The notes beneath the pieces were generated by a model. That model worked only from the letters and a program-made list of their open reading frames with translations. It was not told the DNA's origin and did no database searches. A DNA stretch of 47,124 bases from a virus: IMG/VR virus record IMGVR_UViG_3300009706_000013, positions 1 to 47,124 of that record; one strand, written 5' to 3'. Numbering within the stretch: position 1 is the stretch's first letter; every line of letters starts with the position of its first letter. Position numbers and translations under genes: made by a program. Positions 21,905-31,127 of the stretch are shown here, piece by piece.

Positions 21905-23953
21905 CTACACGATATGTCGTGGCTTCTTAGGCGTTGGGCGATTGTCAGCACCCATCTTCCTGATCCCGCCATACTCACTCTTGTCGTCGCGATCAGGCCG
22001 GTCTGGCCGAACCTTCCGTTTCGATATGATGGTTCCCTTCGTAGGCTCCCACGGCTTTCCATCCGCTGTGGTATATGACTGGCCAGGAATATTGCCGGGA
22101 GGCTTCCAACTGTCATCAACACTCTGCCACCCTCCACCGCCGTAGTCACCTTTGTGAAAGACCCACGACCTTCCCTCACCCGCCGACGTGGATGGAGGAG
22201 CCTTGAAGTCTTGTCCACCTCCACCTTCGGGGGTTGTCGGTCCAGGCTTGGGTCCTAGATCAGGCTTGTTGCCTTCTCCTCCCGGGACGCCGGGTCCGGG
22301 CATGGGTACTAGATCAGGAGGGTCGCCGGGTCCGGGCTTCGGGGGTGTCGGGTGGGGCGTCGGAACCTCACCGGGTCCGGGCGGGAGTCCGCCGGGATCC
22401 ATGGCAGTTGGCCACTTGAAGCCTGTCACCTTCTCGTAACGATCCTTGATCCAATCCTCATCCACGGTCCCGTTAGTTACTCCCTTGCGCAACTCCTCCA
22501 GGTATTTTGCTGCCGCATCCCTTTGTTCGGGAGTGTCTCGCCACGGACCTCCCAATATGGCAGCCTCAAGCCTCTCTCGGCCCTCATGAAACACCCTGTC
22601 CTGACGCTCTGTTGGAGTCTCGAAGGGGCGAGGCGGCGGGGGAGGCTTCGGTTCTGGCCTTGACGGCCTGTCTGGATGCGGCTTCGGCCCGGTCGGCTTC
22701 TGATCAGGTGGCTTCTGTCCGGGTCCTCCGGGCTGTCCGGGTGGCTGCTGATCCGGTGGAAGACCTCCGTCTGGCAATCCGGGTCCGCCGGGCTGTCCGG
22801 GTACACCACCGGGCTGTCCGGGTCCGCCGGGCTGTCCGGGTCCGCCGGGCTGTCCGGGCACTCCACCACCGGGCTGTCCGGGTACACCGCCGGGCTGTCC
22901 GCCGGGCTGTCCTCCGGGCTGTCCTCCGGGCTGTCCGGGTCCGCCGGGCTGTCCGGGCACTCCACCACCGGGCTGTCCACCACCCGGCATTCCACCACCG
23001 GGTCCGCCACCGGGCATTCCACCGCCGGGTCCGCCACCGGGCTGTCCGCCACCGGGTCCGCCACCGGGCTGTCCGCCACCGGGCATTCCACCACCGGGCA
23101 TTCCACCACCGGGCATTCCACCACCGGGAAGCCCAATTGGTGGCTGCATAGGTGGCTGTCCGCCACTTCCAGGTCCTCCTCCAGATGGGAACCCACCTGA
23201 TTGAGGCGGCGGGAAGTTGCCACCCGGAGTCCCGCCTGGAAATACCGGCTGGACGGGGTACACGGGCATTCCACCACCTGTGTTACTAGTGTCACCCGGC
23301 ATGAATACTGGTGGCTGCGGAAGCTGCGGCCAGCCCGGTGGGTATTGGGGTGGGTATTGGTATCCACCTCCGGGTTGGCCGGGGCTGTTCGGTACCGGAG
23401 TGTTGGGGTCTACGCCTCCGGGTGTCTCACTGCCGGGAGGTGGCAGTTGGGGATAATCCGGGTTCGTGGTCCCGCCAGGATTTGTGTACGGATCATACGG
23501 GCCAAGGTCGCCAGTTGTTGCAGGGTCTGCCGGGACACCTCCAGGCTGAGACGGATCAACCGGAACCTGTGGCCACTGTGGCTGACCCTGGCCCGGACCC
23601 GATGGGATCGGGTCCCATCCACCCGGGACACCTCCAGGCTGAGACGGATCAACCGGAACCTGTGGCCACTGTGGCTGACCCTGGCCCGGTAGGACCGGGT
23701 CCCATCCACCCGGGGAGGTCGGCCCAGAGTTCCACGGGCCTCCGGGACTAGAGGGTAAAGGCGCAGTGACGCCTGGCCCAGCCGGGATCGGGTTCCATGG
23801 TGGCGGGGCCTGACCCTGACCCATGCCTGGTGATGTGGATCCTGGAGGCTGCATGGACATCTGCTGCGCACCGCTGTTCTGGGCGTTACCGTTCATCGAC
23901 TGATTGGTAATGCCGTTCTGTCTAGCACGCTGCGTGGGCGGGATATACACCAT
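21905..23953 (-). CDS. Collagen-like Pro/Gly-rich protein, 682 residues
   Basis: A GAGGTGA site lies before the ATG at 23953. Residues 1-270 are Pro/Gln/Gly-rich, with a 31-residue unit (containing QPQWPQVPVDPSQPGG) present twice. Residues about 273-405 are a dense Gly/Pro repeat of the types GGGMPGGG, GGPGGGQP and PGQPGGPGQPGG, partly Gly-X-Y as in collagen. Residues 430-680 are different: a helical Arg/Glu-rich segment (RQDRVFHEGRERLEAAI), Pro-Gly linkers, and a Lys/Arg-rich end (KRKVRPDRPDRDD). Collagen-like phage proteins are usually trimeric fibres. The adjacent glycosyltransferase could modify it. Confidence 0.72.
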   Translation of the reverse strand: MVYIPPTQRARQNGITNQSMNGNAQNSGAQQMSMQPPGSTSPGMGQGQAPPPWNPIPAGPGVTAPLPSSPGGPWNSGPTSPGGWDPVLPGQGQPQWPQVPVDPSQPGGVPGGWDPIPSGPGQGQPQWPQVPVDPSQPGGVPADPATTGDLGPYDPYTNPGGTTNPDYPQLPPPGSETPGGVDPNTPVPNSPGQPGGGYQYPPQYPPGWPQLPQPPVFMPGDTSNTGGGMPVYPVQPVFPGGTPGGNFPPPQSGGFPSGGGPGSGGQPPMQPPIGLPGGGMPGGGMPGGGMPGGGQPGGGPGGGQPGGGPGGGMPGGGPGGGMPGGGQPGGGVPGQPGGPGQPGGQPGGQPGGQPGGVPGQPGGGVPGQPGGPGQPGGPGQPGGVPGQPGGPGLPDGGLPPDQQPPGQPGGPGQKPPDQKPTGPKPHPDRPSRPEPKPPPPPRPFETPTERQDRVFHEGRERLEAAILGGPWRDTPEQRDAAAKYLEELRKGVTNGTVDEDWIKDRYEKVTGFKWPTAMDPGGLPPGPGEVPTPHPTPPKPGPGDPPDLVPMPGPGVPGGEGNKPDLGPKPGPTTPEGGGGQDFKAPPSTSAGEGRSWVFHKGDYGGGGWQSVDDSWKPPGNIPGQSYTTADGKPWEPTKGTIISKRKVRPDRPDRDDKSEYGGIRKMGADNRPTPKKPRHIV
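22738..23133. repeat. Highly repetitive Pro/Gly codon tract
   Basis: Dozens of near-identical 9- to 15-base units (ccgggctgtccgggt and ccaccgggcattcca types on the plus strand) encode the collagen-like part of the 682-residue protein. The tract is entirely in frame and shows no spacer/repeat regularity of a CRISPR. It is prone to slippage and to assembly error, so its exact length may be unreliable. Confidence 0.85.
23531..23689. repeat. 66-base identical direct repeat with a 93-base period
   Basis: The segment 23531-23596 is repeated exactly at 23624-23689. The 93-base period equals 31 codons, so it duplicates a peptide unit of the collagen-like protein without shifting the frame. Complete identity over 66 bases suggests a recent duplication or ongoing conversion. 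Confidence 0.85.
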
Positions 23954-23956
23954 TGT

Positions 23957-25408
23957 TCACCTCATTTCGAGGAGCTTACCAGAAGCATCCACTTCGTTCC
24001 AGATGTCCTCGATGTGATCGGCCTCACAAGACCAGTCTACTAGGAACCTATAGCCAGTGTCATCGCTCAATCGCTTGTAGATCGCTGAGTCCACCCAGCC
24101 TTTGCAGTACGACGTGTCTGCTGAAAGAACCTCATTCGCAAGGCACGACCGGCGGAAGATCGTGCAGCCGAAGCCGTTTCCACCAACGCGGACAACGCCC
24201 TCTCCCTGTTGCCTACACAGCTCGCGGTTTTTGTCCCAATGGCAATAGGCGTCGGTATACCTCTGCCTGTATGGGGCAGCGACAGACGCAACCCGAGAGG
24301 AAAACGATTTCATCAGTCGTAACCCCGTGTCCAAATGAGGGATTACGTCGTCCTCAAGTATCCACACGAACTCGGTTGTGACGTCTCGCATCATCTGATT
24401 GTAGATTTTGCCAACCTCAAGCGTCACCTCGTCTTGAACGTCCTTCTCTCGCCTGTCCATGTCAGCCAGTCCGGCGCGGCTGGCCTTTCTCTTGACGTAG
24501 CGGAAATCCGGGTAGTCGGACTGGTGCAGCCACTCCCTGACTTCTTCGCCAAATGCGACATCGTCACTGCCGTCGTACATCAGCAGTTTGATCTGATCCT
24601 TTGGCCACGTCTGCTCCTCAAGGAACTCACGCATGCGTGGCCATGCCCAGTCCCTGCCTGACAGCGGGATGAACAGGGTCAGGTCTTCCATCTCCAGGCT
24701 GGCAGACTTGTAGTAGGGCACGCTTCCGTTGTTCAGATGCTCGTTTTTTCCGTGCATCCGGTACAGCAGCATGGACGCCTGCTTCCCCACAGTCCAACCG
24801 GCACGCAGAACCGCCCTCCAGATGTACCAGTCTGCCATGGGTGCATACCCGATGGCGTCCTTCTCGAAGGCTTCGGTCAGATTCAGTGCGTGCCTGCGGA
24901 CAAGAGCACTGCAATGGATGTAGTTGTCCCTCTCCATCATGTCACGGTTGAACGACGGATAGTGCTTTGTCTCGTACCTGTTGCCTATGGTGTGCAGGTC
25001 TGACGTGACAATCCCCACCCTGTAATCAGCGAACAGGGGCATGCCCCCGGCCAGGTAGTCACGCTCCATCATGTCGTCGGCGTCAACGAAACAGACTATG
25101 TCGCTCTTGGTGTTCCTAAACCCGAACCCCCGTGACAGGTACACGTCCCGGTATGCCACTTTCTCGTACCTGACCCCGTCATTCTGGTAGTCTTTGGCCA
25201 CCTGTGCCGTGTTGTCTGACGAGGAGTCGTCAACAACCAGTATCTCCCGTGGACGCTTGGTCTGATCCACAACGCTCCGGATGCACTCCCCCAGGAATCT
25301 GCCGTAGTTGTGAGACACGATGACCACCGACACCGTGTTCGCACCCGGCGTGCCCTTGGCAAGCATGCTGCGAATCTTGCCGCCCATCTTTCTTTTCTTG
25401 CGATTCAT
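23957..25408 (-). CDS. Two-domain GT-A glycosyltransferase, family 2 type, 483 residues
   Basis: I start at 25408 because this ATG overlaps the upstream stop (ATGA); the longer frame adds 15 unlikely residues. Domain 1 (residues 26-230) is a classic GT2: VSVVIVSHNYGRFLGECIRS, ILVVDDSSSDNT and the metal-binding FVDADD (107-112), then ADWYIWRAV. Domain 2 (244-483) starts again with LFIPLSGRD and has ILEDDV (350-355) and GNGFGCTIFRR, a second GT-A-like fold. No membrane segment is seen, so it acts in the cytoplasm. Directly downstream is the collagen-like gene, which makes virion protein glycosylation a reasonable guess; host surface change is the alternative. Confidence 0.85.
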   Translation of the reverse strand: MNRKKRKMGGKIRSMLAKGTPGANTVSVVIVSHNYGRFLGECIRSVVDQTKRPREILVVDDSSSDNTAQVAKDYQNDGVRYEKVAYRDVYLSRGFGFRNTKSDIVCFVDADDMMERDYLAGGMPLFADYRVGIVTSDLHTIGNRYETKHYPSFNRDMMERDNYIHCSALVRRHALNLTEAFEKDAIGYAPMADWYIWRAVLRAGWTVGKQASMLLYRMHGKNEHLNNGSVPYYKSASLEMEDLTLFIPLSGRDWAWPRMREFLEEQTWPKDQIKLLMYDGSDDVAFGEEVREWLHQSDYPDFRYVKRKASRAGLADMDRREKDVQDEVTLEVGKIYNQMMRDVTTEFVWILEDDVIPHLDTGLRLMKSFSSRVASVAAPYRQRYTDAYCHWDKNRELCRQQGEGVVRVGGNGFGCTIFRRSCLANEVLSADTSYCKGWVDSAIYKRLSDDTGYRFLVDWSCEADHIEDIWNEVDASGKLLEMR

Positions 25409-26466
25409 GATGCCACCCATGCTCTGGCATCCACGTTCAGGTCTATGTAGCACACGGGACTGCCACCAGTGTCCGTCACGCCCGTCCCGTTACTGACCCA
25501 ACGGATATAGATTTCTGACCCATCGACATACACTGTCTCCACGTCATACGGGGGATCAACCGTCTGCGACTCGCTGACACCTCCTGCTGTAGCAGTACGA
25601 GCCTGACTGTCATCCTCTACGTCTGTGTAGGAGTTGCCGCTAATGGTCTCACCATCGTAATAACTCGTCCTCAAGACTGGAGGTTTGGCCACGGTGACCG
25701 TGTCTCCGATGATCTCCCGTTTCACCTCCAGGTACTCCTCGTAGACGGCAGTCACTTCGCCACGGTTGACAGCCCACCCGTGCAGGTTCTTGATCCACCA
25801 CAGGGGGTTCCCGTTGAGGGTCAACTGGTGTGCTGTATCAGGCGGGTGGCTACCTTGCAGCGTCGAAGAATCAGAGCAGTTGACACGGGACGACTTCTGC
25901 AAGCTGGACAGCATCTGGCCGTAACCGGCTATTACCACGAACGTCGGTGGGTCTATGCCCACCAGTCCGGGTATGCCAGTTCCGCTGTTCCCGGTGTTGT
26001 ATCCGCTCTTGAGATCAGCCCCTCCCTGAGTCTTCTTGTTCACTCCTGGTCCAGCAGGCGAGCCGCTAGGGTTGTCTGTGCTGTCCGGGGTAAGTGTCGT
26101 GTATCCCCCGTGACCACCTACCGACGAGTATTTCTGATGCACCAAGTCCGGGTCCAGGGCGTAGTTTATCAGAGGGATGATTTCGTTGGCCACGATCCCC
26201 TCTGACCCCATCCCCACGCCTAGTGTTGATTGCTCACCCTTGTCGTTGATGACAGACAGTCCGCTGTGGTTCGTGTCCCCCACGTTGTTGATGCGGATAG
26301 CGGGACCGTTCGTCTTGTTGTTCAGGACCAGAGGCTCCTCCAGAGTGATCCCATCTGAAGATGACAACGCAGCCACCAACGCCTCGGAAAACTCCTGTAC
26401 CTCAGGAGACCACTCCCTCTGGGACAGGTTTGCGATTACTCCACCAAACAAGGACTTCAAGCTCAC
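25405..26466 (-). CDS. Putative tail or fibre protein, 353 residues
   Basis: It begins with a GTG whose TG is shared with the stop of the previous gene (GTGA), with GGAG upstream. The N-terminal 110 residues (NNKTNGPAIRINNVGDTNH and GLSVINDKGE) resemble beta-helical fibre segments. A Gly/Ser/Thr-rich middle follows. The C-terminus is beta-rich with many Tyr and Val (VYVDGSEIYIRWVSNGTG). Position after the propeller protein fits a tail-tip or fibre component. The host receptor is unknown. Confidence 0.6.
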   Translation of the reverse strand: MSLKSLFGGVIANLSQREWSPEVQEFSEALVAALSSSDGITLEEPLVLNNKTNGPAIRINNVGDTNHSGLSVINDKGEQSTLGVGMGSEGIVANEIIPLINYALDPDLVHQKYSSVGGHGGYTTLTPDSTDNPSGSPAGPGVNKKTQGGADLKSGYNTGNSGTGIPGLVGIDPPTFVVIAGYGQMLSSLQKSSRVNCSDSSTLQGSHPPDTAHQLTLNGNPLWWIKNLHGWAVNRGEVTAVYEEYLEVKREIIGDTVTVAKPPVLRTSYYDGETISGNSYTDVEDDSQARTATAGGVSESQTVDPPYDVETVYVDGSEIYIRWVSNGTGVTDTGGSPVCYIDLNVDARAWVAS

Positions 26467-28751
26467 TGCTGCACTCCATGGACGGATATCTCGAACACCT
26501 TCTGCCTCTCAGTGGAGGGCACGCCTTCCACCTCGATACGCACATACATTGGTGACTTTGTCCGTCCCTGACGCACCCCATCAAAGAAGTGCTCTACAAC
26601 ACCAGTGGTCTCTGTTGTGTCTACTACGATATCAGATGAACCCTTCTCAGTAGCTGACCCGTCCCCCTCTGACTGGGCACGGTCGTACTGCATCGGGTCC
26701 GCCTCTGTCGAATGATCCAGGTAACGCCTCACGGATAGACGTGAGCCTTTATCGGGCTGGAACACCAGCTCAAATCCACGCACGTCGTTGCTGTCCGTCC
26801 AGACCCAGCGTAGCATTCCGCTTTTCCAGATCCAGCGTATTCCACCGAGCTGGTACTTGCTCGTGTTGTCCGGCCTCACCAGCCATGGCCGGTCAATAGT
26901 AAGCCTCTCTCCGCTCGCTGCTACCACAAGCCTCTGCTGCCCCTTTCCCCGTCCACCTGTGATCTGGATGGGAGTGCCAACCACGGCACTGCTGAACGAA
27001 GCCGAGGGGTCACTGGATGTCACCTGGGTGGATGTACCCAATGTTCCCGATATCTTTCCGTCCGTCGTCCCTAACCCGTCCAGGGAGCCGGTGTTTGACG
27101 CAACGACCTGACGACCGTCCATTCCGAGGTACATCTGCCTGCCACCCTGCAATTCACCCACCGTGGACGACGTGACAGGTCGGCTGTATTCCTCTACCCA
27201 CCAGCGTGAGTGGATGTAGTGGTAACACAGAGCGTGCCTCGGATACCTCATCCCCGACAGGCAGACAAACCACTTGATGGTCTGCTCACTGGGGTAGTGT
27301 GCAGCGTGGAAGTTGTCTGCATTCTTCCAGTTGATCGCCAGCTCACCCCTGCCTGAGAACATCGGTTGCAGGTCTGATGCCAGCTCCTGGGCCTGCCTGC
27401 CGTCGTAGGCGTATATCCCCTTTCGGTCAAGCAGGTAGGCATTGCCTTCCACAGTGACCCAGCATTTCTGGTTGACACAGCCTCTCCATGTGCCAAGGAA
27501 CACCCTGCCGTCGTCCTTGGGGCTGGTGACGTATTCCAGTCGGTACAGCCGGTGCTCGAACAGTACGAACAGGGAGCTGGACAGCGGCATCAGGCCTGTC
27601 ATTTCTCCAGCCTGCGGGTCCTCGGTGATCGTCAGGTAGTCACCGTCCGCCTCCTCCTTGTTCCATGAATCAGGGGAATCCACCTTGCTATAGAAGACAC
27701 GCAGTGCACTCTGCCCGCCTGGAGCGATGGCGTAGTCCGCAAAGGGTGACGTTGTCCCGTCGTATTCTGCTGACAACGTCAGCGTCTGGTTCGTGGTGTC
27801 AACTGATGCAATCGCGTAGCTCTTGGTGTTTCCCGACACGTTCGGATACAACACTCTCCCGGCCAGGTTTGACGTCCACCCGGTTCCAATCCCTGTGACG
27901 GTCGTCGAGCTGTTCGTCAACACGACGCTGCCCTCCGTGTACGTCATGTCCACGGCTGCCCACAGGCGGCTGTAATGGGAGATCAACACCTGCTTCAGTC
28001 CGGGCGGCTCGCCATGAACAGACACGGAAAAGTCATTTCCGTTGTCGTCCATCAGGGTCACCTCCTCTAGAGCACCCAGGTCGTCGTCCGTGTTGGTTGA
28101 ACTGAAGCTCGTGTCCGTCAGGTCTGTGTCAGTGACGTCTATGTAAAAGACGTTGACTGATCCGTCCTTTGATCTGAGGATCTGTCTCGTTGTGACACGG
28201 CTGTCCGTGGGGACTTCGACATTCGTGTAGTTGATCGTCGAGGCCCCGCCTGACCACTCGCCGCCGCTGGTGTAGTCTCCCGTGCCCTCCGATTCATCCA
28301 GTGTAAATGTCGTTGTGCCCACCACGGTAATTGCCCAGCGTCCATTTGCGCCGTAGTTCCCCCTCACTCCACTGATCTTCACCGATGCTCCAGTGGACAG
28401 CCCGTGAGATGCCGCCGTCGTTATCTTGATTGGGCTGGCATTTAAGGCATTACTGACCGCCCCGCTACTGACAGCTATGCTGTACGAGGAGGACAATGGA
28501 GACAAGTTGCTCAGGCGACCATCGGCATCCAGAAACCTCAGATAGGCGTAGATCGTACCCACGATTGGACCCGTCCCCGACGCTGCCAAGGTGACCGCCG
28601 TGCCAGGTGCCGGAACCCCCGCGTCCACAAAGTCTGAGGCCAACCCGTCCCACCGCTTCACAGGCTGGTCACCACGGGCCATATAGATGTTCCCGTCCGC
28701 CGTCTTGGTGAACGTCGGGACTGGAACCCTGGCTGTGAAACTGTCACTCAT
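26463..28751 (-). CDS. Beta-propeller-like tail (nozzle/stabilisation) protein, 762 residues
   Basis: The sequence is beta-rich throughout. The start (TKTADGNIYMARGDQPVKRWDG) and a fibronectin-like stretch (GTIYAYLRFLDADGRLSNLSP) match podovirus tail proteins that usually carry about 60 more N-terminal residues. A middle part (RLYRLEYVTSPKDDG, NAYLLDRKGIYAYDGRQ, then HYIHSRWWVEEYSRP) is typical of the propeller domain of such nozzle-like proteins. The expected N-terminal extension is instead coded by the 59-residue ORF at 31447-31626. TAATG coupling links it to the upstream 147-residue gene. Confidence 0.72.
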   Translation of the reverse strand: MSDSFTARVPVPTFTKTADGNIYMARGDQPVKRWDGLASDFVDAGVPAPGTAVTLAASGTGPIVGTIYAYLRFLDADGRLSNLSPLSSSYSIAVSSGAVSNALNASPIKITTAASHGLSTGASVKISGVRGNYGANGRWAITVVGTTTFTLDESEGTGDYTSGGEWSGGASTINYTNVEVPTDSRVTTRQILRSKDGSVNVFYIDVTDTDLTDTSFSSTNTDDDLGALEEVTLMDDNGNDFSVSVHGEPPGLKQVLISHYSRLWAAVDMTYTEGSVVLTNSSTTVTGIGTGWTSNLAGRVLYPNVSGNTKSYAIASVDTTNQTLTLSAEYDGTTSPFADYAIAPGGQSALRVFYSKVDSPDSWNKEEADGDYLTITEDPQAGEMTGLMPLSSSLFVLFEHRLYRLEYVTSPKDDGRVFLGTWRGCVNQKCWVTVEGNAYLLDRKGIYAYDGRQAQELASDLQPMFSGRGELAINWKNADNFHAAHYPSEQTIKWFVCLSGMRYPRHALCYHYIHSRWWVEEYSRPVTSSTVGELQGGRQMYLGMDGRQVVASNTGSLDGLGTTDGKISGTLGTSTQVTSSDPSASFSSAVVGTPIQITGGRGKGQQRLVVAASGERLTIDRPWLVRPDNTSKYQLGGIRWIWKSGMLRWVWTDSNDVRGFELVFQPDKGSRLSVRRYLDHSTEADPMQYDRAQSEGDGSATEKGSSDIVVDTTETTGVVEHFFDGVRQGRTKSPMYVRIEVEGVPSTERQKVFEISVHGVQQ

Positions 28752-29194
28752 TAGCTTGTCCTCGGATTCTTCCTGAATTCAAGAACACCGGAGTCCAGAT
28801 GTCCGACAATGTGGCTGGCCTGTGGGCGCTTGTAATGCTGCACTGCCGTGTACGCCCCATCCTGGTGACCACCACCCACCACCCTGAACCGCTTCAGATC
28901 CGCCCCGTTGTGGGTTCCTGCCGACCACTCGAACAGAGCGTGATGCACGCCCTCGCTGAACCCTGACGCCAGCCTGCCCTCGATCTCGAACATCCCTGTC
29001 CTGTTGCTGACATCCTTTGCAGGGATGGACTTTCCGCTGACAACGGACGCGAAGTCCCCGTCGTATACCGTCACAGTGGGAGCACTGTCCGGAGCGACAG
29101 CGTCACCGTTTGCATCAGTGCATTGCACGGACAACGGAACCCACTCACCCAGCTTATAGCGTCCCAGATACATCGAGTTCTTCTTCCTCTCCAT
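28751..29194 (-). CDS. Small beta-sandwich virion protein, paralogue of the gene at 31127
   Basis: The frame encodes 147 residues from 29194, or 140 from an ATG at 29173 that lines up better with its paralogue and has AGGA about 11 bases upstream. Shared features with the 106-residue protein at 31127 include LSVQC/VAIQC, SAPTVTVY/SAPTYTVY, TGMFE/VGFRTG, and a C-terminal F-V/M-V strand. It is probably an Ig-like or baseplate-type domain. It overlaps the end of the 657-residue ejection-like gene, so the two may be co-assembled. Confidence 0.65.
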   Translation of the reverse strand: MERKKNSMYLGRYKLGEWVPLSVQCTDANGDAVAPDSAPTVTVYDGDFASVVSGKSIPAKDVSNRTGMFEIEGRLASGFSEGVHHALFEWSAGTHNGADLKRFRVVGGGHQDGAYTAVQHYKRPQASHIVGHLDSGVLEFRKNPRTS

Positions 29195-31127
29195 CTAACA
29201 TATGCCTGCCCACCCTGAGAGAAGGCGGGATAACCGGTGCGATGTATGGCATGGCCTTTCCGTACATCCCCGGATCCAGCCCAGCTACCGATGCTCTGGT
29301 TCTGGCCCGGTGTCCGGTCACTGTGGTGAGCGGGTCCCAGATCATGTCCTCTATCATCTCCGTGAACTTTTTGCCGATTGGCCTGTTGCTTGTGATATCG
29401 ACGACAGTCGGCTCATGCCATCCACTGCCCCCTCTGCCGGCTTCTTCCAGTGCCAGGTCATACTCTCCAATCTCCCTAAAGACCGGCGAACTGGTGGGCG
29501 AGCCGTGGGTGGTCTTAATATTCTTCTGCCTGATTGCACCTGGGTCATTGGTGACTGCCCGTCCGGTATCCGGGTCCAGCATCAGGTTGTGCATTTTCCT
29601 GCCTGATCCCATGTCCTTGACGTCCCATGGATTGAGGCCCTGCCTTTCTACTTGGTCCTTCCATGCGTAGAATTCTTGATTGTGTATTTGTTTATTTCCC
29701 AGGTCTTCTCCTCCTTGAACCACGGCTTGCCGTCTCACATACGCCGCCTTCTCGGCATCGTCCATCGCATTTATGATGTCCGACCCTTGCCCAGCGGTTA
29801 GCTGCCCGCCGGGGATCTCCTCCAGCATGGGGGAATGCGTGATCTGGATAGCCTCGTGGCCTGGGGTTGGAGTTGCTAGCTTCCTCTTCGCGTCATGAAA
29901 ATTAATCATGGCACGTTGCATCTCCTCATGGGTTGCCCCAAGAGAATCTTGAATGTCAGAAACGCCTCGGCCTGTCGCCAGACGAGCGTCCCCTTTCCCT
30001 TGCGCATCTAAAAGCGGAGCAATTATCCGCTGGTCCTCAACATCCAAATGACGCAAGACGACTTCATCCGTAGCAGGCGTTTCTGGCCAGTTACCCCGCC
30101 TAAGACGCGACCTAACTCCGTGACGGCCTGCTTCTGCCGACGCAGCCCCAGAAGATGGAGCGGGAGAAAAGTCTGATGTATGCGGACCAGTCCAGACAGA
30201 TGGCGTTGTTCCCTCCTGCGCTCGCAACCAGGAAGAACGAGGACTAGGAGAATGCAAGCTAGACAGTGCCTCCTCTCCAGACCCCCGCAGGGAGACGCCC
30301 CCCCAACCACCACCCCGCAGCCGTCTATTGATGTCACTCGTGTTGGTTGGCGGTCGGCTCGGGTGCTGGTGTAAGCTCCGGCCAGGTGCCCGCCAGTTGA
30401 TGGCAGCGGCGGGAGTGGGCGGCGTCAGGCCAAGAGCGGGGAATACTTCACCAGTTTCCGGGTGTCGCGTCTGTATCGAGGGAGTGGCAGTATCAGACCT
30501 GATAACCGCATGTCTCCTGATCGGGACCATTTGCTCTACGTCCGGAATCCTCATGCTTTCTACAATCGCTGATTCAGGCATATCAGTCGGATGTATGTTC
30601 CCCCCGCCTAGAGGAGATCGGGATACCCGAACCACTCCGCCCTGGGGTGTTTCCAAGGCCATGGCTTCAACGCCCTCATCAAGACGCCTACTTCCCGGAG
30701 GTATTTCCCGCAGAAGTTCTCGCTCCACCGGATCGGACGGTGGAAGAATCCTCCTCTCGTCGGTAACCCTGATACTTCCGGCATCGTCCAGGTTTTCAAT
30801 ACGCTTCCTGAACGTCGTGCGGTAACGGGGACCGAGCTTGGCGGACATCTTAGCACCCTTGAGGGCACCCAGACCTCCGACGAGCATCATGGGGTCCAGC
30901 AGCATCTCCACGCCCATGCCGGCCATCATTCCGGGGTCTTCCATCCCCCAGTGTTTCAGGACATCAGCGCCCGTAGCCCTGTTCTTGGAACTGACCCAGG
31001 CTTCAGGTCCCTCAAGCTGGTCCAGTGGGTTCTCCCACGCAAACGCATCCCTGACCATTGACCCCGGCAGGTCAAACAGGTTCATCAGCCCGAGGCCGAA
31101 GTCCTTCCAGAAGTCACTCATCGACAT
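29154..31127 (-). CDS. Ejection-like internal virion protein, 657 residues, paralogue of the 1353-residue protein
   Basis: Residues 18-98 (LFDLPGSMVRDAFAWENPL, later GMGVEMLLDPMMLVGGLGAL) match residues 53-132 of the 1353-residue protein closely: the PGSMVRD, ENP-DQL and LLDP motifs are all shared. After this the protein is hydrophilic, Pro/Ser/Arg-rich (residues 230-330) and then helical, ending with a folded region near TRAVTNDPGAI and VVDITSNRPIGKKF. The shared start could be an assembly or capsid-entry signal. The ATG overlaps the upstream stop (TGATG). A second ATG two codons in is an alternative start. Confidence 0.7.
   Translation of the reverse strand: MSMSDFWKDFGLGLMNLFDLPGSMVRDAFAWENPLDQLEGPEAWVSSKNRATGADVLKHWGMEDPGMMAGMGVEMLLDPMMLVGGLGALKGAKMSAKLGPRYRTTFRKRIENLDDAGSIRVTDERRILPPSDPVERELLREIPPGSRRLDEGVEAMALETPQGGVVRVSRSPLGGGNIHPTDMPESAIVESMRIPDVEQMVPIRRHAVIRSDTATPSIQTRHPETGEVFPALGLTPPTPAAAINWRAPGRSLHQHPSRPPTNTSDINRRLRGGGWGGVSLRGSGEEALSSLHSPSPRSSWLRAQEGTTPSVWTGPHTSDFSPAPSSGAASAEAGRHGVRSRLRRGNWPETPATDEVVLRHLDVEDQRIIAPLLDAQGKGDARLATGRGVSDIQDSLGATHEEMQRAMINFHDAKRKLATPTPGHEAIQITHSPMLEEIPGGQLTAGQGSDIINAMDDAEKAAYVRRQAVVQGGEDLGNKQIHNQEFYAWKDQVERQGLNPWDVKDMGSGRKMHNLMLDPDTGRAVTNDPGAIRQKNIKTTHGSPTSSPVFREIGEYDLALEEAGRGGSGWHEPTVVDITSNRPIGKKFTEMIEDMIWDPLTTVTGHRARTRASVAGLDPGMYGKAMPYIAPVIPPSLRVGRHMLDGEEEELDVSGTL

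Noticed and set aside
22477-23367. A 296-codon minus-strand ORF inside the collagen-like gene, and matching plus-strand ORFs
   Set aside because: Repetitive GC-rich DNA stays open in all frames; the S/P/V-rich product is a shadow of the Pro/Gly frame.
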